NCBI RefSeq assembly: GCF_000165425.1
Contig: NW_001799244.1
Coordinates: forward strand, 126,118 to 190,117
DNA length: 64,000 bases
Direction: 5' to 3'
From: Paramecium tetraurelia
Taxonomy: Eukaryota > Ciliophora > Oligohymenophorea > Peniculida > Parameciidae
Position 1 is the first letter of the stretch, and every line of letters begins with the position of its first letter. The position numbers and the translations under genes were made by a program. The notes below the pieces were generated by a model. It did no database searches. It had not been told where the DNA came from and was given only the letters and a program-made list of their open reading frames with translations. Shown piece after piece: positions 23,040 to 34,852 of this stretch.

Positions 23040-23937
23040 ATGATGCAATTAAATCTATAATATTAAAAATATAATAAGTCCAATCTAAATGCTTACAGGC
23101 AAGGAAGAACAACCCTTATTGCTTTTGAGAGTAATGCGCTTAAAAAAAAGTCTAGTCCAATCGAGGAAATCAAGAAAGCAAGGAATTGCCAAAGTATTTA
23201 AGGAGCACATTCACTGATACCTATTAATTGTCGGAACCGGCTAAAGAGAAAAAAGGCAAAAAGCTATTGCCTCAATATGCTTTTGGGAACTCTCTGGAGT
23301 CTCCTACATATTTCAGGAGTGCAAATACATTGATTTGTAGAGAAAGCTACGACAATCCATTTATCAAGGGACAATTGAAACCGAAAAGCAAATGGGATTC
23401 TCTTCGTAGCAATACCTTGAACAATTATGATTTCTATAACATTTCTGAATAGAAATTTAGCAATTTGCCATCTGAAGGCTATCAAAATGTAAAATTAGTG
23501 AAGTAGAAAATGTCATTTATATAAAAGTACAGTTACAAACCAGGTCAATATTGTGAAGACTCCCAAAGTCAAGAATCAAGATTATACCTTCTAATAAGCC
23601 TATCGAACATTGTAAAATACAAGTCACTTTGGACGTAAGCATGGTGAGCATTTAAATCAATATATGAATAGAATTGTTTACAGATTTCATTGAAAAAAAT
23701 GATAATTAAAATGTATATGGCCATTTAAATGATCGTTAAAGACCAAAAGGCCATTTGAGAGATGTAAAAAACTTTAGCATGAATCCTTAAGAATAGAAAC
23801 TACAACATAAATACACATTTAATTTCAACATTGCAAGTCCTACTCAGAAATCTCCCAGGAAGTAATAGTTCCCTAGAGTGATAATGCCAGATGAATAGGT
23901 CGAGAAATATTTTAAAAGAGATTAAAAGTAAAAATGA
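23040..23937 (+). CDS. Hypothetical basic protein with many small introns
   Basis: About 267 residues. It starts MMQLNLQYQKYNKS and has charged, tyrosine/asparagine-rich sequence with motifs such as SPTYFRSANTLICRESYDNP, KPKSKWDSLRSNTLNNYDFY, KNQDYTFQQAYRTLQNTSHF and PRKQQFPRVIMPDEQ. Three introns give one frame: one near 23149-23177 (GTC...AAG, uncertain), one at about 23495-23519 (25 nt, AAG) and one near 23650-23689 (40 nt, CAG). The first has an atypical GTC donor; a 1-nt deletion would also explain that step. It looks like a ciliate/flagellar microtubule-associated repeat protein in composition, but I do not recognise a family. The TGA at 23935 overlaps an ATG. Confidence 0.55.
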
Positions 23938-24002
23938 TGCATATACTAAGTTTTCTAAATGCTTTCGGTAATTCAATTATTGCTACATAAATAGACAATA
24001 AA

Positions 24003-24150
24003 ATGAAGCGAAATAAACAAGATAGATATAAGTAAATTTATTTTTATATTTAGTGCTGACCCTGTGGTTTAAGATTATTAAGAAAATGAAATCGGATTGA
24101 TAGAAGTATTCGAAAAACATCTAGAATTTGAAAAGCAATATGGAAATTGA
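24003..24150 (+). CDS. Very small acidic protein, 41 residues
   Basis: MKRNKQDRYN joined across a 22-nt intron (24032-24053, TTTAG) to an acidic helical end ADPVVQDYQENEIGLIEVFE...KQYGN. The intron, with canonical ends, supports a real gene. The start is uncertain: the frame is open upstream to ATGs at 23934/23937, which would add about 23 residues. No family recognised. Confidence 0.4.
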
Positions 24151-24265
24151 TTGATTAATTAATATTTAAATTGAAAATGAAAATATTACTCTGATCCCCA
24201 ATATCACTAATATTTTATTAATTATCTTAGGCATTATCTAAAATATAACAAAAATTATATGTAGT

Positions 24266-24448
24266 ATGGACTGTGAGACCTTAAAGATTGAGTCATACAG
24301 GAAATCAAAAGCAGAAAGAGAGTATAATATGTAATAAAAGAATTTGTAATGCACAATATAGTTTAAAAATTATAAATAAAAAATAATCAAAAGACTGAGA
24401 TCTGAGATGGCTTAACTAAAGAAATAAATATAAAACATAAACTACTGA
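24266..24448 (+). CDS. Small lysine/glutamine-rich helical ORF, 60 residues
   Basis: Begins MDCETLKIESYRKSKAEREY and continues as a basic, probably coiled-coil peptide ending KKQIQNINY. Codon use is plausible, but there is no intron or family to confirm it. It may be an exon of a longer gene whose other parts I did not find. Confidence 0.3.
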
Positions 24449-24699
24449 AAATATGTAAAACAAACATGCAAGACATTGCGTAAAGCAATTACAAAATCTT
24501 ATTAACAAACATCATTAAATTTTATTAGTTTATTTTTCAACAATAATTGAAATATAAACTAATAATGTTATGTCAATTGATTTATCAGTGTTTAATTAAT
24601 AAAAAACTTTAAATTCTCCTCATTTTACCTAACCTTAGAGTTATATGAAAAAATAATCATATATTCTGTCCAAAGATTAAGGTCTATATATTTTTAGAA

Positions 24700-25107
24700 A
24701 TGAATTAAGGTAAAAGATATGTAAAGAAATTGTCATTGAGAAGATTTTATAGTTACAAAGGAAACATCCAAATTGATTTGAAGGATATGAAACAAAAAAG
24801 AAATAGTAAATGTAGCATAAAATAACCCAATGAAAATTCCCTCAAAAGTAGTAAGTCAGAACTAATAAATTTGTCGACCACAAAAACGTAGATAACATAT
24901 CTATATAATTTACAGGACTAAAAGTATGACTTAAAAATCTATTTACTTATGTATATTTAAATTTACACTTAAATACCAGTCTCCAAAAATAGTGAGACAT
25001 AGTATAAAGATTATACATATGGAGAAGAAATTATTATAAAGATTAAAAAAGTGAAAAATAATTAATTAAATAATGGGAATATGACTTAAGAGCATACTCA
25101 AAATTGA
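24700..25107 (+). CDS. Hypothetical protein, 135 residues
   Basis: Single open frame from ATG 24700 to TGA 25105. It starts MNQGKRYVKKLSLRRFYSYK and is basic and serine/asparagine-rich, with a beta-prone middle and a charged end (EEIIIKIKKVKNN). It is convergent with the Mei2-like gene, whose stop is 47 nt away. No domain recognised. Confidence 0.45.
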
Positions 25108-25153
25108 GATCTATGTGCTATCAATATTCCCTAAACAAAATTGTTTTTACATT

Positions 25154-26171
25154 TCATTATTTTTACATCTAATAATATAATTAATAGGTATACTTAAATC
25201 ATCTACTGTATACGTTATAGTTCGTTTTGAGGTACAATGACTGGCTTAAGTTTCTTGTCTTTTTGGTTCATAACACTTGAAAATTGGAAATGTTGTAAGA
25301 GTGCTAATCGACCTTAGATTCTGGCATATCTCAACTAGCATATCTAGAAGGTATAGGGGAGAGAGTTACTTTTTCGCTGTTGAAATGAGGCCACTTTTAC
25401 CCGTGAAACTCATTATGAAAAGAAGTAATCATTCGACTGTCAACAAAATTGATGAATGCATAGCCCATATTACATTTATTCTAAAAGGGTTGTGTACTAT
25501 ATGATACCTTGAAATCTATGGGGAGATAGAGGAAATCGTAGGAGGCTGAATGGTGATAATCAATTAATTCTTTGAGCATTTGAATAGTGTATTTATTTGG
25601 GATATTTTTAACCATGACAGTCGTTCTTGTATCTCCTTCAATACCATCAATTCGTACTATAAAATTATGGGAATCCTCATCCGATATAGTTTTACGCTTA
25701 CGTCTATGGTTGTTCTCATAGAATTAGTCCTTTAAGGATTGATTATTTTCAAGAAATTCGGGTTCAAGTATTTCTGTCGAAAGGTTTGATTTATAAAGCG
25801 GATCTACAAAAACATGATTGATGTCTTTAATCATTTGATCTTGCACATCTCTGATGTCTGTTTATTGCTTAGGCAATATTACTTTTGTATCTGGAAAGGT
25901 TTACAATAGCAATACCTGAAAACAAGTCGATAGCTTGATCGATGAGACTATGTTCTTCTTCGCTTGTTGGGAGTGACTCTCCGCTCACATTCATGTTGCA
26001 AGATCTTTCAATGTCAGCAAATAATTCTTCATTAGAGCTATGCTGATTATGGCGATCGTTCTTGAAGCTTGATTACTTATTTCGAAACAGAGAAGTGTCA
26101 CTTTAAGAGTTGAAACTACGAAGACCAGGAAGGTTGTAGCATCCTCTAAAATTATTGAAGCTATTATTCAT
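25154..26171 (-). CDS. Mei2-like RNA-binding protein
   Basis: 304 residues, five exons; introns 25891-25915, 25481-25507, 25344-25369 and 25169-25193. A polar, serine-rich N-terminus is followed by a basic stretch ([11 protein letters not shown]) and the C-terminal Mei2-type RRM. The signature is complete: [20 protein letters not shown], then [29 protein letters not shown] and [20 protein letters not shown] with RIQGR. The NIPNKYT and DFKNKCN-GYAFIN motifs are specific to Mei2 RRM3. Mei2 proteins control meiosis and gene expression by binding meiotic RNAs, so a role in sexual reproduction is a reasonable inference. One intron (25481-25507) is 27 nt and stopless. Confidence 0.9.
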
Positions 26172-26446
26172 TATTTAATTAAATGATAATAGGAATAGTA
26201 TTAACTATTAAGCATCTAAGTTAAATTTATACTAAAATACAAATAACTACATAGGCTAAGTCCAATGTACGAATAAGTAACCATAATTGTTGCATTTACT
26301 GTGATACATAAGATTACATATCCCATAAAAATGCTTTTATTTTTTGGCATAATTCACTCTACAAAAGTATGACTAAATTCGAAGTGTGTAGATTGAGTAA
26401 ATTAATGATAATATGATTAATTAATAGAATAACAACGTTAGCAATT

Positions 26447-27869
26447 TCATGATTTATTTTTTGAAAAGAAAATCTGAATTTTTCTCTTATTGTACTCATA
26501 ATTATGCATTATAGCCATGGCTTGAATGGCTGATTCTAAGTCTTGATATTTGATTAGACATTTATTTTTGTTCTTCTCTTCACAAAATATTCTATTTTAA
26601 TCAAAATAACAAATACTTTATTTTTTCAATTGGGCCAAACTTAGAAAATGTATCATAAATTATGCCCTCCTCACAAAACTCCTTTTTCAAGTTTGTCAAC
26701 ATAATTTACTAAGAGGGAGCCACCAAATATTTAAAATTATTGTCTTTGTATCTAAATGAAGCCTCATTTCCCAGATAGAATTCCTCCTCTTCGGTGTTCT
26801 TTGGTAATTAACCCTCCTCACAGTTTCTGAAGAATATGAATTCATAATTGGATGGATAAACCTAGAGTTAAGAGGGGATGTTACTTTTAATTTTTACCCA
26901 AACAAGGTTGGATTGCCTTCGTTGAAATTTGTTAACAGAAACTTCACGCTTACTTCTGTCGAGTATTCTATCAAGACGTTACATTTGGTCTTAAAAAATA
27001 TCATTTTCTGTATGTTCCCAAAAGTGCTGAATATGTTGTAGATCATGGGCATGGTTGTTTGCTTAGGGTCAAACCAATTTGCATAAAGCACTTTGGTTAT
27101 GAGTTTTTCTAAAGTTCATAATTGATTATACTTTGGGGAAGAATTTCTGATTAAAATATTTGCTTCTCCACTTGCATATTGCTTGGGAGTTACTAAGATG
27201 TGCATATGCGATGTCCTTCAGAGAATTTTAGAAGCTGTGTTAAATTATTGTCAATTGTATTTACAAATTGTTGGGAACTGCAGGGGGTTATTAATCATAT
27301 AAATTTATTACAAATCCTCCTATTTATCATCTGTTGCTTCTTCCTCTGAATCATATTAGGAATTGCCATCCACCTTTTCAAAGTTCAAGGTGTCTGCCAA
27401 CTAACTAGGCAGAGGAGGCATTCCAGTCAAAGATTGAGGTAATGCTTGGGAATGTGGCAACCATTTACTAAACTAATCATTTCGTGGGAGTTCTGTAGAA
27501 TGCACTACGCCTTAGGTCTATTGGGCAATGTAATCTCTTATTAAATAAAAAGCAAGTACATCTAGCATATTAATTGCGAGCTTAAAAGTCAAGTCCTTTA
27601 CGATTCGATTCATACACCAAAATTGACAGCCCATGCATTATAGTATTGTTAAGTTACAATGCATTTTCGGCTGACTTTTAGCTCTCGAACTAGACTAATG
27701 CCTTCCATATTGGCTTGTTTCGCTCGAAGATTAAAATCTAATTTATGAATGACTCATTTACTTTCTCAATTGTTCCAAATTGTATAAAGTTTGAATAGAC
27801 ATGTGTCACAGTTATATTAATGAAGTCTGGATTTTATATACAAATCAACACCACTGGGGAATTAGACAT
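26447..27869 (-). CDS. PTB/hnRNP-L-like multi-RRM protein
   Basis: About 431 residues. A first RRM near the N-terminus (SPVVLICIQNPDFINITVTH...QFGTIEKV) is followed by a low-complexity acidic linker. RRM-like modules follow: VLYANWFDPKQTTMPMIYNI then STFGNIQKM, and a last one MLTNLKKEF...YDTFSKFGPIEKIK...CLIKYQDLESAIQAM. This arrangement and the NIF..FG.I phrasing are of the PTB/hnRNP-L family, splicing regulators that bind pyrimidine-rich RNA. Frame continuity needs introns of 34, 23, 23 and 25 nt plus one near 27580-27640 (22 nt with GTG donor and AAG acceptor is my choice). With these the length is divisible by three. The start is 298 bases upstream (5') of nothing else on this strand, and the Mei2-like gene follows. 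Confidence 0.75.
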
Positions 27870-28277
27870 TTTCTAAAACTAAAAATATAATTTAATAAGT
27901 GAATTATTATTAATCGATGATAAAATTTTGCATTCATTCGTCTCCCCATTATTTTCAGGATTTCTATTTTATTTTGTCTTTTTTTTAAATTACGCATTCT
28001 AATTAATTTCTATCAATCTTTTTGAACTGGATAGCCCTTCATGTTGAAATCTGATGGATGCAGTTACAGTATTAGAATTAACTAGATTTATTTCATTTTA
28101 ATGACAATATACATATCGCAATATAATAAAAAATCAGAATTATAATCAAATTAAATACTGTTTAAATTGGAGGATGAAAACTTATATAATATTGTATCTA
28201 AATAAATAACTGACAATCACAAGATTATTATCTGCGATTCTTAGATATTTAATCAAAATTTAATGATATTATCAAAC

Positions 28278-28841
28278 TCATAAAATAGAAAAGAAATCGG
28301 AAGGAAAACCTTTTGCATTATTTATTCTTGGTTTTGCTCTTTGCGAGGGTTCTTTCTCTTTCTGGAAAAATCCCTTTAATTATTACGTGTTCATTAAGAG
28401 CAAATCTAAGATCTTATCATTGCTAATGGACTCTCTTTTGAAATAGTTTTTGTTCCTCTATTCCGTTGGAATTTATTATATTGCCTGTGTTTTCATAGTA
28501 TTATTTCGATCAATTTAACTAGAGCGCATAGTCCTTGCAGTTTAAATTTAAAGAAAGTTAGCCTTATCTATATCCGAAGCTCTCTTTCCCTGAAAATACT
28601 AGGGCTCTGTGTCAAGGGAGATTTATTTTGTTATCGGGGTCCTTAAATTTTTTAAATCTAAGAATTTTTCCTTATTATTTAAGTCGTCTAGAGTGTGGAT
28701 TCGATTTGTTTTAGGATGCTTCGATAAGAGAGGTGTGTTTAGTATTGATCTTTTATTAGAATCTTTGGAGTTTTAATGTTGAGAATTTAAGGATTTTTGA
28801 GATTTGATTTATGCTGGGTATACCTATTAATTGAAGTTCAT
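28278..28841 (-). CDS. Hypothetical polar protein, 187 residues
   Basis: Single exon from ATG 28839-28841 to TGA 28278-28280. It is rich in Lys, Gln, Asn, Ser and Thr and probably disordered (MNFNQQVYPAQIKSQKSLN, then TPLLSKHPKTNRIHTLDDL, RASDIDKANFLQIQTARTMR). It has no domain I can recognise. Codon use resembles the other genes. Confidence 0.6.
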
Positions 28842-29075
28842 CTGTTAATAATATATTAAATAAATAATGATAAACAGCTGCGTACATTTGGAATTATTAA
28901 TCGAATATGTCATTCTCTCAAAAAATGGAGTCCTGAATTAACTGTACCTCCAACCTAAATGGAATCATGTGGATAAGATTGACTCAAAATCCTATTTAAT
29001 AGAATGTGAAGGTGATTAGATACAATTTAAAATATTATTAATTCATTTTCATAGAGTAATACTAATATAGATATG

Positions 29076-30107
29076 TCAATTGTTTTAAACAGTGGAGTTT
29101 CTTTAGCAAAACTTTTTTTTTGGAGACGAACAAGAAGTAGAAATTCTGGATCTAGTCGATATTCTGGATCGAGTGATATTTTATCTAATATTCGAAGATT
29201 AAATGGTAGATAATTATGGTATGTTGGGCTCTTCGATATTTTGTTTGTTGGTATTGAAAGTAGTGCTAATCAATCTATGATTATTAAAGAGTCTCCCATG
29301 TCCTTGTTGTTTTCCATTATGCCATTAACCCTTATAGAAGGATCCGTCTTGCCAAAACATCTATCCATAACCTTGTCTCACATCATTAAGAAAATATCCT
29401 TTGAAATGACTGCCACTTGGCCATTTCATCTCTCCATATCCACTTTTCTAGTCGTTTAAAAATGAACCTTCGAATTCAACATTTTCAACTATCAATTTGC
29501 CATTACCGTGCTTAAGTCCATTTTTGAATTCTCCTTCATATTTAAAACCTTCTCCAATCAGTAGCCCTTATCCTTCAGCTTTTCCATTTACATATTATCC
29601 ACGATAACAAACTCCGTCATTAAACGTTTCAATACCAAATCCATCCTTTTAACCATTCTTGAACTCTCCTTCATATTTAGATTTTTTGGTCTTCAAGTAT
29701 CCTTTCCCGTCCACTTAACCAAACTTCCAATCCCCATAATACTCAATGTCATCTCCCTTCCTGTAGAGACCTTCCCCATGTTTTAATGAATTACACCAAT
29801 TCCCTTCATAAAAGCTACCATCAGTATACCAGTAGGTTCCAAAGCCTTGGTGCTAATCATTTACGAATTCTCCATCGTAAGATGTTCCATCCTAATTTCT
29901 TTCATAACCAATCCCATGTTTAGTATCATTTTGAAAGTCTCCAGCATAGAAGTAATTCCCACTTGCTATTATACCCTTTCCGTGTTTCCGTTAATTAAGT
30001 ATTTCACCAAAATAGGTTTTATCATTCTTTCTTATAAAAACTGCCTTTTCCTTCAAGTCTTCGTAATTGACATATTTATTTTTGTATTTGTTAATAAACT
30101 CATACAT
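29076..30107 (-). CDS. MORN-repeat protein
   Basis: 343 residues, no intron. About ten MORN repeats of the form Y-x-G-x(2)-x-x-G-x-G run from residue 35 to 260: YFGEILNQRKHGKGI, YDGEFVNDQHQGFGTY, YEGNWCNSLKHGEGLY, YEGEFKNGQKDGFGI and so on to YKGQWHNGKQQGHGRL. The N-terminus is a short charged helix. The C-terminus is Ser/Thr/Arg-rich with SRISTRSRISTS and ends near SPKKK. MORN arrays act as membrane- or cytoskeleton-associated scaffolds; in ciliates many are ciliary or cortical. Sure of the repeats, unsure of the role. Confidence 0.92.
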
Positions 30108-30260
30108 TTATTATAATATTTTTTTGTTCAAAATTGCATATCAAATTCAAATGTGTGTAACTTAATTAATCCACAATTAGATTATTTTGCTGTGAATATT
30201 ATACTAAGAAAATTTGTGAAGAAATTAATAAAACTAATTTATATTTTATTAAGACCTTCC

Positions 30261-32060
30261 ATGTCCAAAACGCCAAATCGCCTTCTATTACCGGAGTTGG
30301 AAAATAAAAGCTTTAGAGATACCAAACAAATTTAGGATTTAAGGAGAAAACTGGAGAAATAGCAGGACACTATACAGGAACTAGTCAATTTAGTAAAAGA
30401 GTCTAAAACAGAATCTTATAAGCCCTCATTCAATCAAACCATCATACAGCCTAAACCTGAAAAGGATGAAGTTACATTATAGTTATTAGAAGAAGTTAAA
30501 ACTTTGCGAAGACAAATAAACAACATCGAATAAGGACCTAAACAAACTGTTTAACATCCAATAATCATTCCGCAGTATTTACCAGGTCCTCCACAACAAC
30601 AATAATAATAATAATAATAATAAGTTTAGCCTATGATGCCACCATATATGTATATGAATCCATACTTCCCTATGCCTCCTCAATTTATGTATCCCTATCC
30701 GCAATCATCAAATAACGATGAACCCTATAAAAGAATAATTATGGAGTTGCTCTAAAAAAACAATAAAGGCAATAGAGATCTTAATTATAAAAAAAGAGAT
30801 TCATACTCCAGCGAATATACTGATGATCTATATAGTAGGAACAACAGCAGATAACATAGACATCATTCAAATGTGGATAGAAGAAGGCATCCAAACGATC
30901 GGTATAATCAGAGGAGGAATAGGGATAGAAAATATATTAAGGATAACAATCAAAGTAAGAGCAGGGATTACGATGGCTCAGATCATCATAGAACAATTAG
31001 CAGAACCTCCATGAATGACAGCTAAATGAGTTATAATTCAAATTAGAATAGGAGGGATAAAAGAAGAAAAAATTAAAGGAATTTTACTGACGAATAGATA
31101 CTCAAATTAAGGAGAAAGTTAATAGGATTGTTTTGGTATATTAGAATTGGTTTAGTGCTTAGAAAATATTTGAAAAGAGTTTGGTTACAACGAAGACAAG
31201 AGTATTACGAAACTGAAGCATAGTAATTAATTGATAAATTCGATAATGAATTTGTAATTGATTTATCAAATTAAATAGAACTACAAAGAAGTTTTAATAT
31301 TGTTTGTTGTTGAATGTAACAAAAACAAGTATTTTACTAAAAATTGGAGTTTCTTTGATAACAAAGAAGTCGAACTTAAATCTAAATTAATCTTTTCCAT
31401 CACAACTGCCCTTTTTAAGAAAATACCATTTATGACCAAAAGTACTATGACAGATGAACACAAATAATTCATTAAAAAAATATCATCTCCAGGAGGATAT
31501 TTATTGCCAGGTCATCCTTAATTTGTAACTGACAGGGTCGAATTGAGACCTAATGTAACAATAGGGTAAAAACCATTATAGATATTTAGATAAATAAGTG
31601 CAGAGGTATCAAAGTTGATTCAAATGGATTATGTTTATATTCAAATTCTTGTTTAGAGAGTCCTTCTTATTTATGAATGGTACTCTCAGTTTTATAAAAT
31701 CCCCAGTTATAAAGAGGCTATGAAAATATTTGTTACTTTATTGCATTAATTGTTCATAGATCATTTTATAAATCTTCCAACTTATGAAAATCCTGATTCA
31801 ATCTTTAATGTAAATTCCAAATCATTATCATTTAGTAATAATAAATTGTGTATTGTGACTTTAATTAATAAAATTATATCAATGTGGCCACAAGTATTGA
31901 TAGTAAGCATGCAAAATATCAACCAACCAAAAATTGTTGTATTCTAGGTCTGGGAACCCAAGATGAAATGAGACCACTTTATGAATAGCCTGGTTATAAA
32001 GAAGTCTAACTCTAATTTAAAGAATATTGTGAATTTTTTTATTAATCCTTAAACTTTTGA
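30261..32060 (+). CDS. Polyglutamine protein with charged middle, unknown
   Basis: 581 residues; introns 31302-31329 (28 nt, AAG) and 31810-31835 (26 nt, TAG). The N-terminus has a short coiled coil (LRRKLEKQQDTIQELVNLV and LLEEVKTLRRQINNIEQ). Next come a polyglutamine/proline/methionine stretch (30594-30623, then PYMYMNPYFPMPPQFMYPY) and an Arg/Ser/Asp-rich middle (RRRHPNDRYNQRRNRDRK). A folded C-terminal half of about 280 residues contains TDEQILKLRRKLIGLFWYIR, SSPGGYLLPGHPQFVTDRVE, KNCCILGLGTQDEMRPLYEQ and GYKEVQLQFKEYCEFF. The C-terminal domain looks conserved in character but I cannot name it. The frame is also open upstream to an ATG at 30153; I prefer 30261 because the earlier part is AT-rich. 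Confidence 0.65.
30594..30623 (+). repeat. CAA/TAA trinucleotide run encoding polyglutamine
   Basis: Three CAA codons followed by seven TAA codons in frame, read as ten glutamines under this code. A pure (TAA) microsatellite is thus a coding homopolymer tract here. Confidence 0.9.
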
Positions 32061-32620
32061 ATACTCTTTGTACTCTAAAGATATAGAAAATAATATAATA
32101 TTCTAAAATCTCTTATTTGTTTATTTTCAGTTGGCATTTTATTAAATTTAGAATTAGAATATCATATCTAAAAGACAATCTAGAATAATTATTAAAAATC
32201 AAACCAAGATACAGTTCTAGAATAATCAAATAAATTAGATTATAATCCCATCAAAAGAATACATTTAATAGGAAATAAGATATTATATAATTTTATCCTA
32301 ATCTTAATAGATCTAAGTGAAAGAATTCTATTAAAAAAAAAAAAATATTTTGATTTATGAACTGAACTCTTAAATGTAAAAATATTGTATAAGAATAGTT
32401 ATTATATTATTTTTATTTCGGCTGGTTAAATTGAATAAGGATGTAAATTTGTTCTAAATCTAATAGTTATCGAAAATGATTTTATTTATATTATTAATCC
32501 TATTTGCAAATAATTTGATCATATTTATTTATATAGTTGATTTTTTAATCTTAATAAATGTTTCAAATCCTTGTAAAATTTTGCCAAATATTGCATTGTG
32601 AATTTGCTTGATAAATATAA
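32061..32620. other. Intergenic spacer
   Basis: About 560 nt, extremely AT-rich with poly-A runs, between two plus-strand genes. No ORF or motif of note. Confidence 0.6.
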
Positions 32621-34852
32621 ATGTTAAATTCCACAACTTAGCTTGCGAATCAATTGCCAGTTTTTAAAAGTCAAAACTACTCAGAATTGAAGGATTATTA
32701 GGATTTCTTAAAATTAATATAGAAGTTTCACATTTAAAAATTCATGTTAAAAAGTAAAGAATAACTATATCACTATTTATCGAATTAGTGTTAAATTTAA
32801 AACTACAATTCTCAATCAGATTCAGACTCAAGCAATGAAAATTAAGGATCAGGACAATAAACTGAAGATATGTCTAGAAATAAATTAAAAAATAAATCTG
32901 ACAAAATATAAGCCAAACAATAAGATATCCTTGAAAAATAGTATCCCTAAATCCAAATAGAGAATGAAGATATTAATTTAAAAAATCAATCTTTTGAGAA
33001 TAAAAAAAATGATTAACAAAAAAAAGAGCATGGAGGAAAAAAGTCTAAGGAAAGTACAAAAAATAATGAAATTTTGGAGAAACTTAAATCCATTCCTTTG
33101 ATTTAAGACTTCGATGATGAAGATATTAGATAAATGGTCAATGATTTTTAATAGGAAGATAAGAAGTAATCAAAGTAAAACAAGAATTCATAAACATTTA
33201 AAGATACTAGTGTGAGGGATGATTACTAATACAAATGGCCATAATCCAGAATAAGGATATTGTAAGCTTTGACAATCCTTATTGAAAATAAAGTTGCAGT
33301 TCCCAAAATTCTACAAGATTTTAAAATCCTATAAAAAACTTACATCTACTCTTTGTATCTAAAAGACTGTGATGACTTGGCTAATCAATTATGGCAAAAG
33401 GTGGGAGAGAATGTAAATGCAGATGATTAGATCAAATACTTTAGAACCAATTACAAAACAGACTAATTAGAATTAATTTTAGAAATGGTCAAACTTGTTT
33501 ACGAGAAGAGAGAATAACATCGAGAACAAATAATATCAACATGTTCAGGAATCATATTTTAAAAGAAACTAAGATAATTAAAGGATAAGGTAACAGCTAA
33601 AGCAAAATGTGCAGATAAGAAATGTGAATTAACTATTGCCTACTTGGAAAGAATAAATAATTATGTATTGACTGGACCTATAATTAATAAATATCAACAC
33701 GGTGGTTGTAGTGAAGCTCAACTATTGCATCAGAAAATAATTAAGAAAGCAGCTAAGACTCTACTTTACTCTGCTGTTTAGCTTGATGTTCCAGTACCAG
33801 AGGTACTCTAATACCTATCTCTAAGAAAGAGCAGATATAATGTATAAGATAGGCCAGAAGAACAGGGAATATACATACTTCCAAGTGTGGAGTTGGTGAA
33901 GTTGATTGTAGACAAGTAAGGAATGGAAACTATTGCTTAATAGTTAAAGATGAATGATTTTGACTATTTAGATTTTAAAGGCCTTGACTAATTAAATTTT
34001 GAGCATTCAAATAAGAATATTGAGGAAAGGGATGAAACAGTCTTATATTCAGTACTTCAATTAGTATTAGACAGAATTGATGAGTTGGATCAATTAAGCT
34101 TTGTTATAAACGATAGAAAATTCAAGGCTTTACAATAGAAACTTAATGAATTGTATAAAGATGAGATCTTTGGAGAACCTAACCAATAACAGGATATCCC
34201 TCAATTTGTAGGATGTGTTATGAATAAAGTAGAATCCTATATTAAATCGTCAAAGTCATAGGAAAGAGTTAAGACTAAATTATGTTGCATTAAATCAAAA
34301 TTTTTTGATTCGGAAATCATAGTAAAACAAAATTATGAAAATTTAACTGCAGAGTAAATAGAATTTTGTAAGCAATTATTCATATTGTTTTTATCAGATA
34401 TATCCAGTAAAGATATAGCATTTCCTGAAATCTTAAGATATTTTAAATTCATTGATTGTAAATTATTCTTTGATTTTAATGAAAAATTGATAGGAATTAT
34501 GTTGCTATCTAAAGCTATAAGGCAATATTTCATCTCTTGTATGGAAATGGATAATGAATTTGATAAACAAACCACTGAAGACAATCAGATTATTATTAAC
34601 TCAGTTCCACTATTAAAATTAACAATCAAGGAAGAGTTTCTGCCTGAAATATCTGAAATATTCAAAAAACAGATTTTAATTCTATCCCGACATAAAGAAG
34701 ATCTATATGTAGATATAAGAGAGCTGTTTAAATATTAACCTATTTGCGAGATGCTTAAACAACAAGACTTAGAGGATGAATATGAGGATGCGATTTTAGA
34801 TCTAAAATGCTTATATAAGTTTGTTAATGAATAAAATTCAGATTAAGATTGA
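32621..34852 (+). CDS. 743-residue single-exon protein, unknown
   Basis: One uninterrupted frame from ATG 32621 to TGA 34850, with no intron, which is unusual here. The first ~170 residues are polar, Lys/Glu/Gln/Asn-rich and probably disordered, ending FDDEDIRQMVNDFQQEDKK. From about residue 195 the protein is helical (e.g. ALTILIENKVAVPKILQDFK, DDLANQLWQKVGEN, IINKYQHGGCSEAQLLHQKI). It contains CADKKCELT and KTKLCCIKSK cysteine pairs and ends in an acidic helical tail. The early helical segment faintly resembles a TFIIS-N/IWS1-type bundle, but I would not assign it. No signal peptide or membrane segment. Confidence 0.75.

Noticed and set aside
25277-25504. Plus-strand frame opposite the Mei2-like gene
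   Set aside because: It is the antisense shadow of the Mei2 RRM exons, which have complete family motifs on the minus strand.
28866-29276. A 136-codon plus-strand open frame beginning MINSCVHLELLIEYV
   Set aside because: Its second half runs antisense through the C-terminus of the well-supported MORN gene, and the first half has no family or intron support. Most likely chance in a TGA-poor reading.
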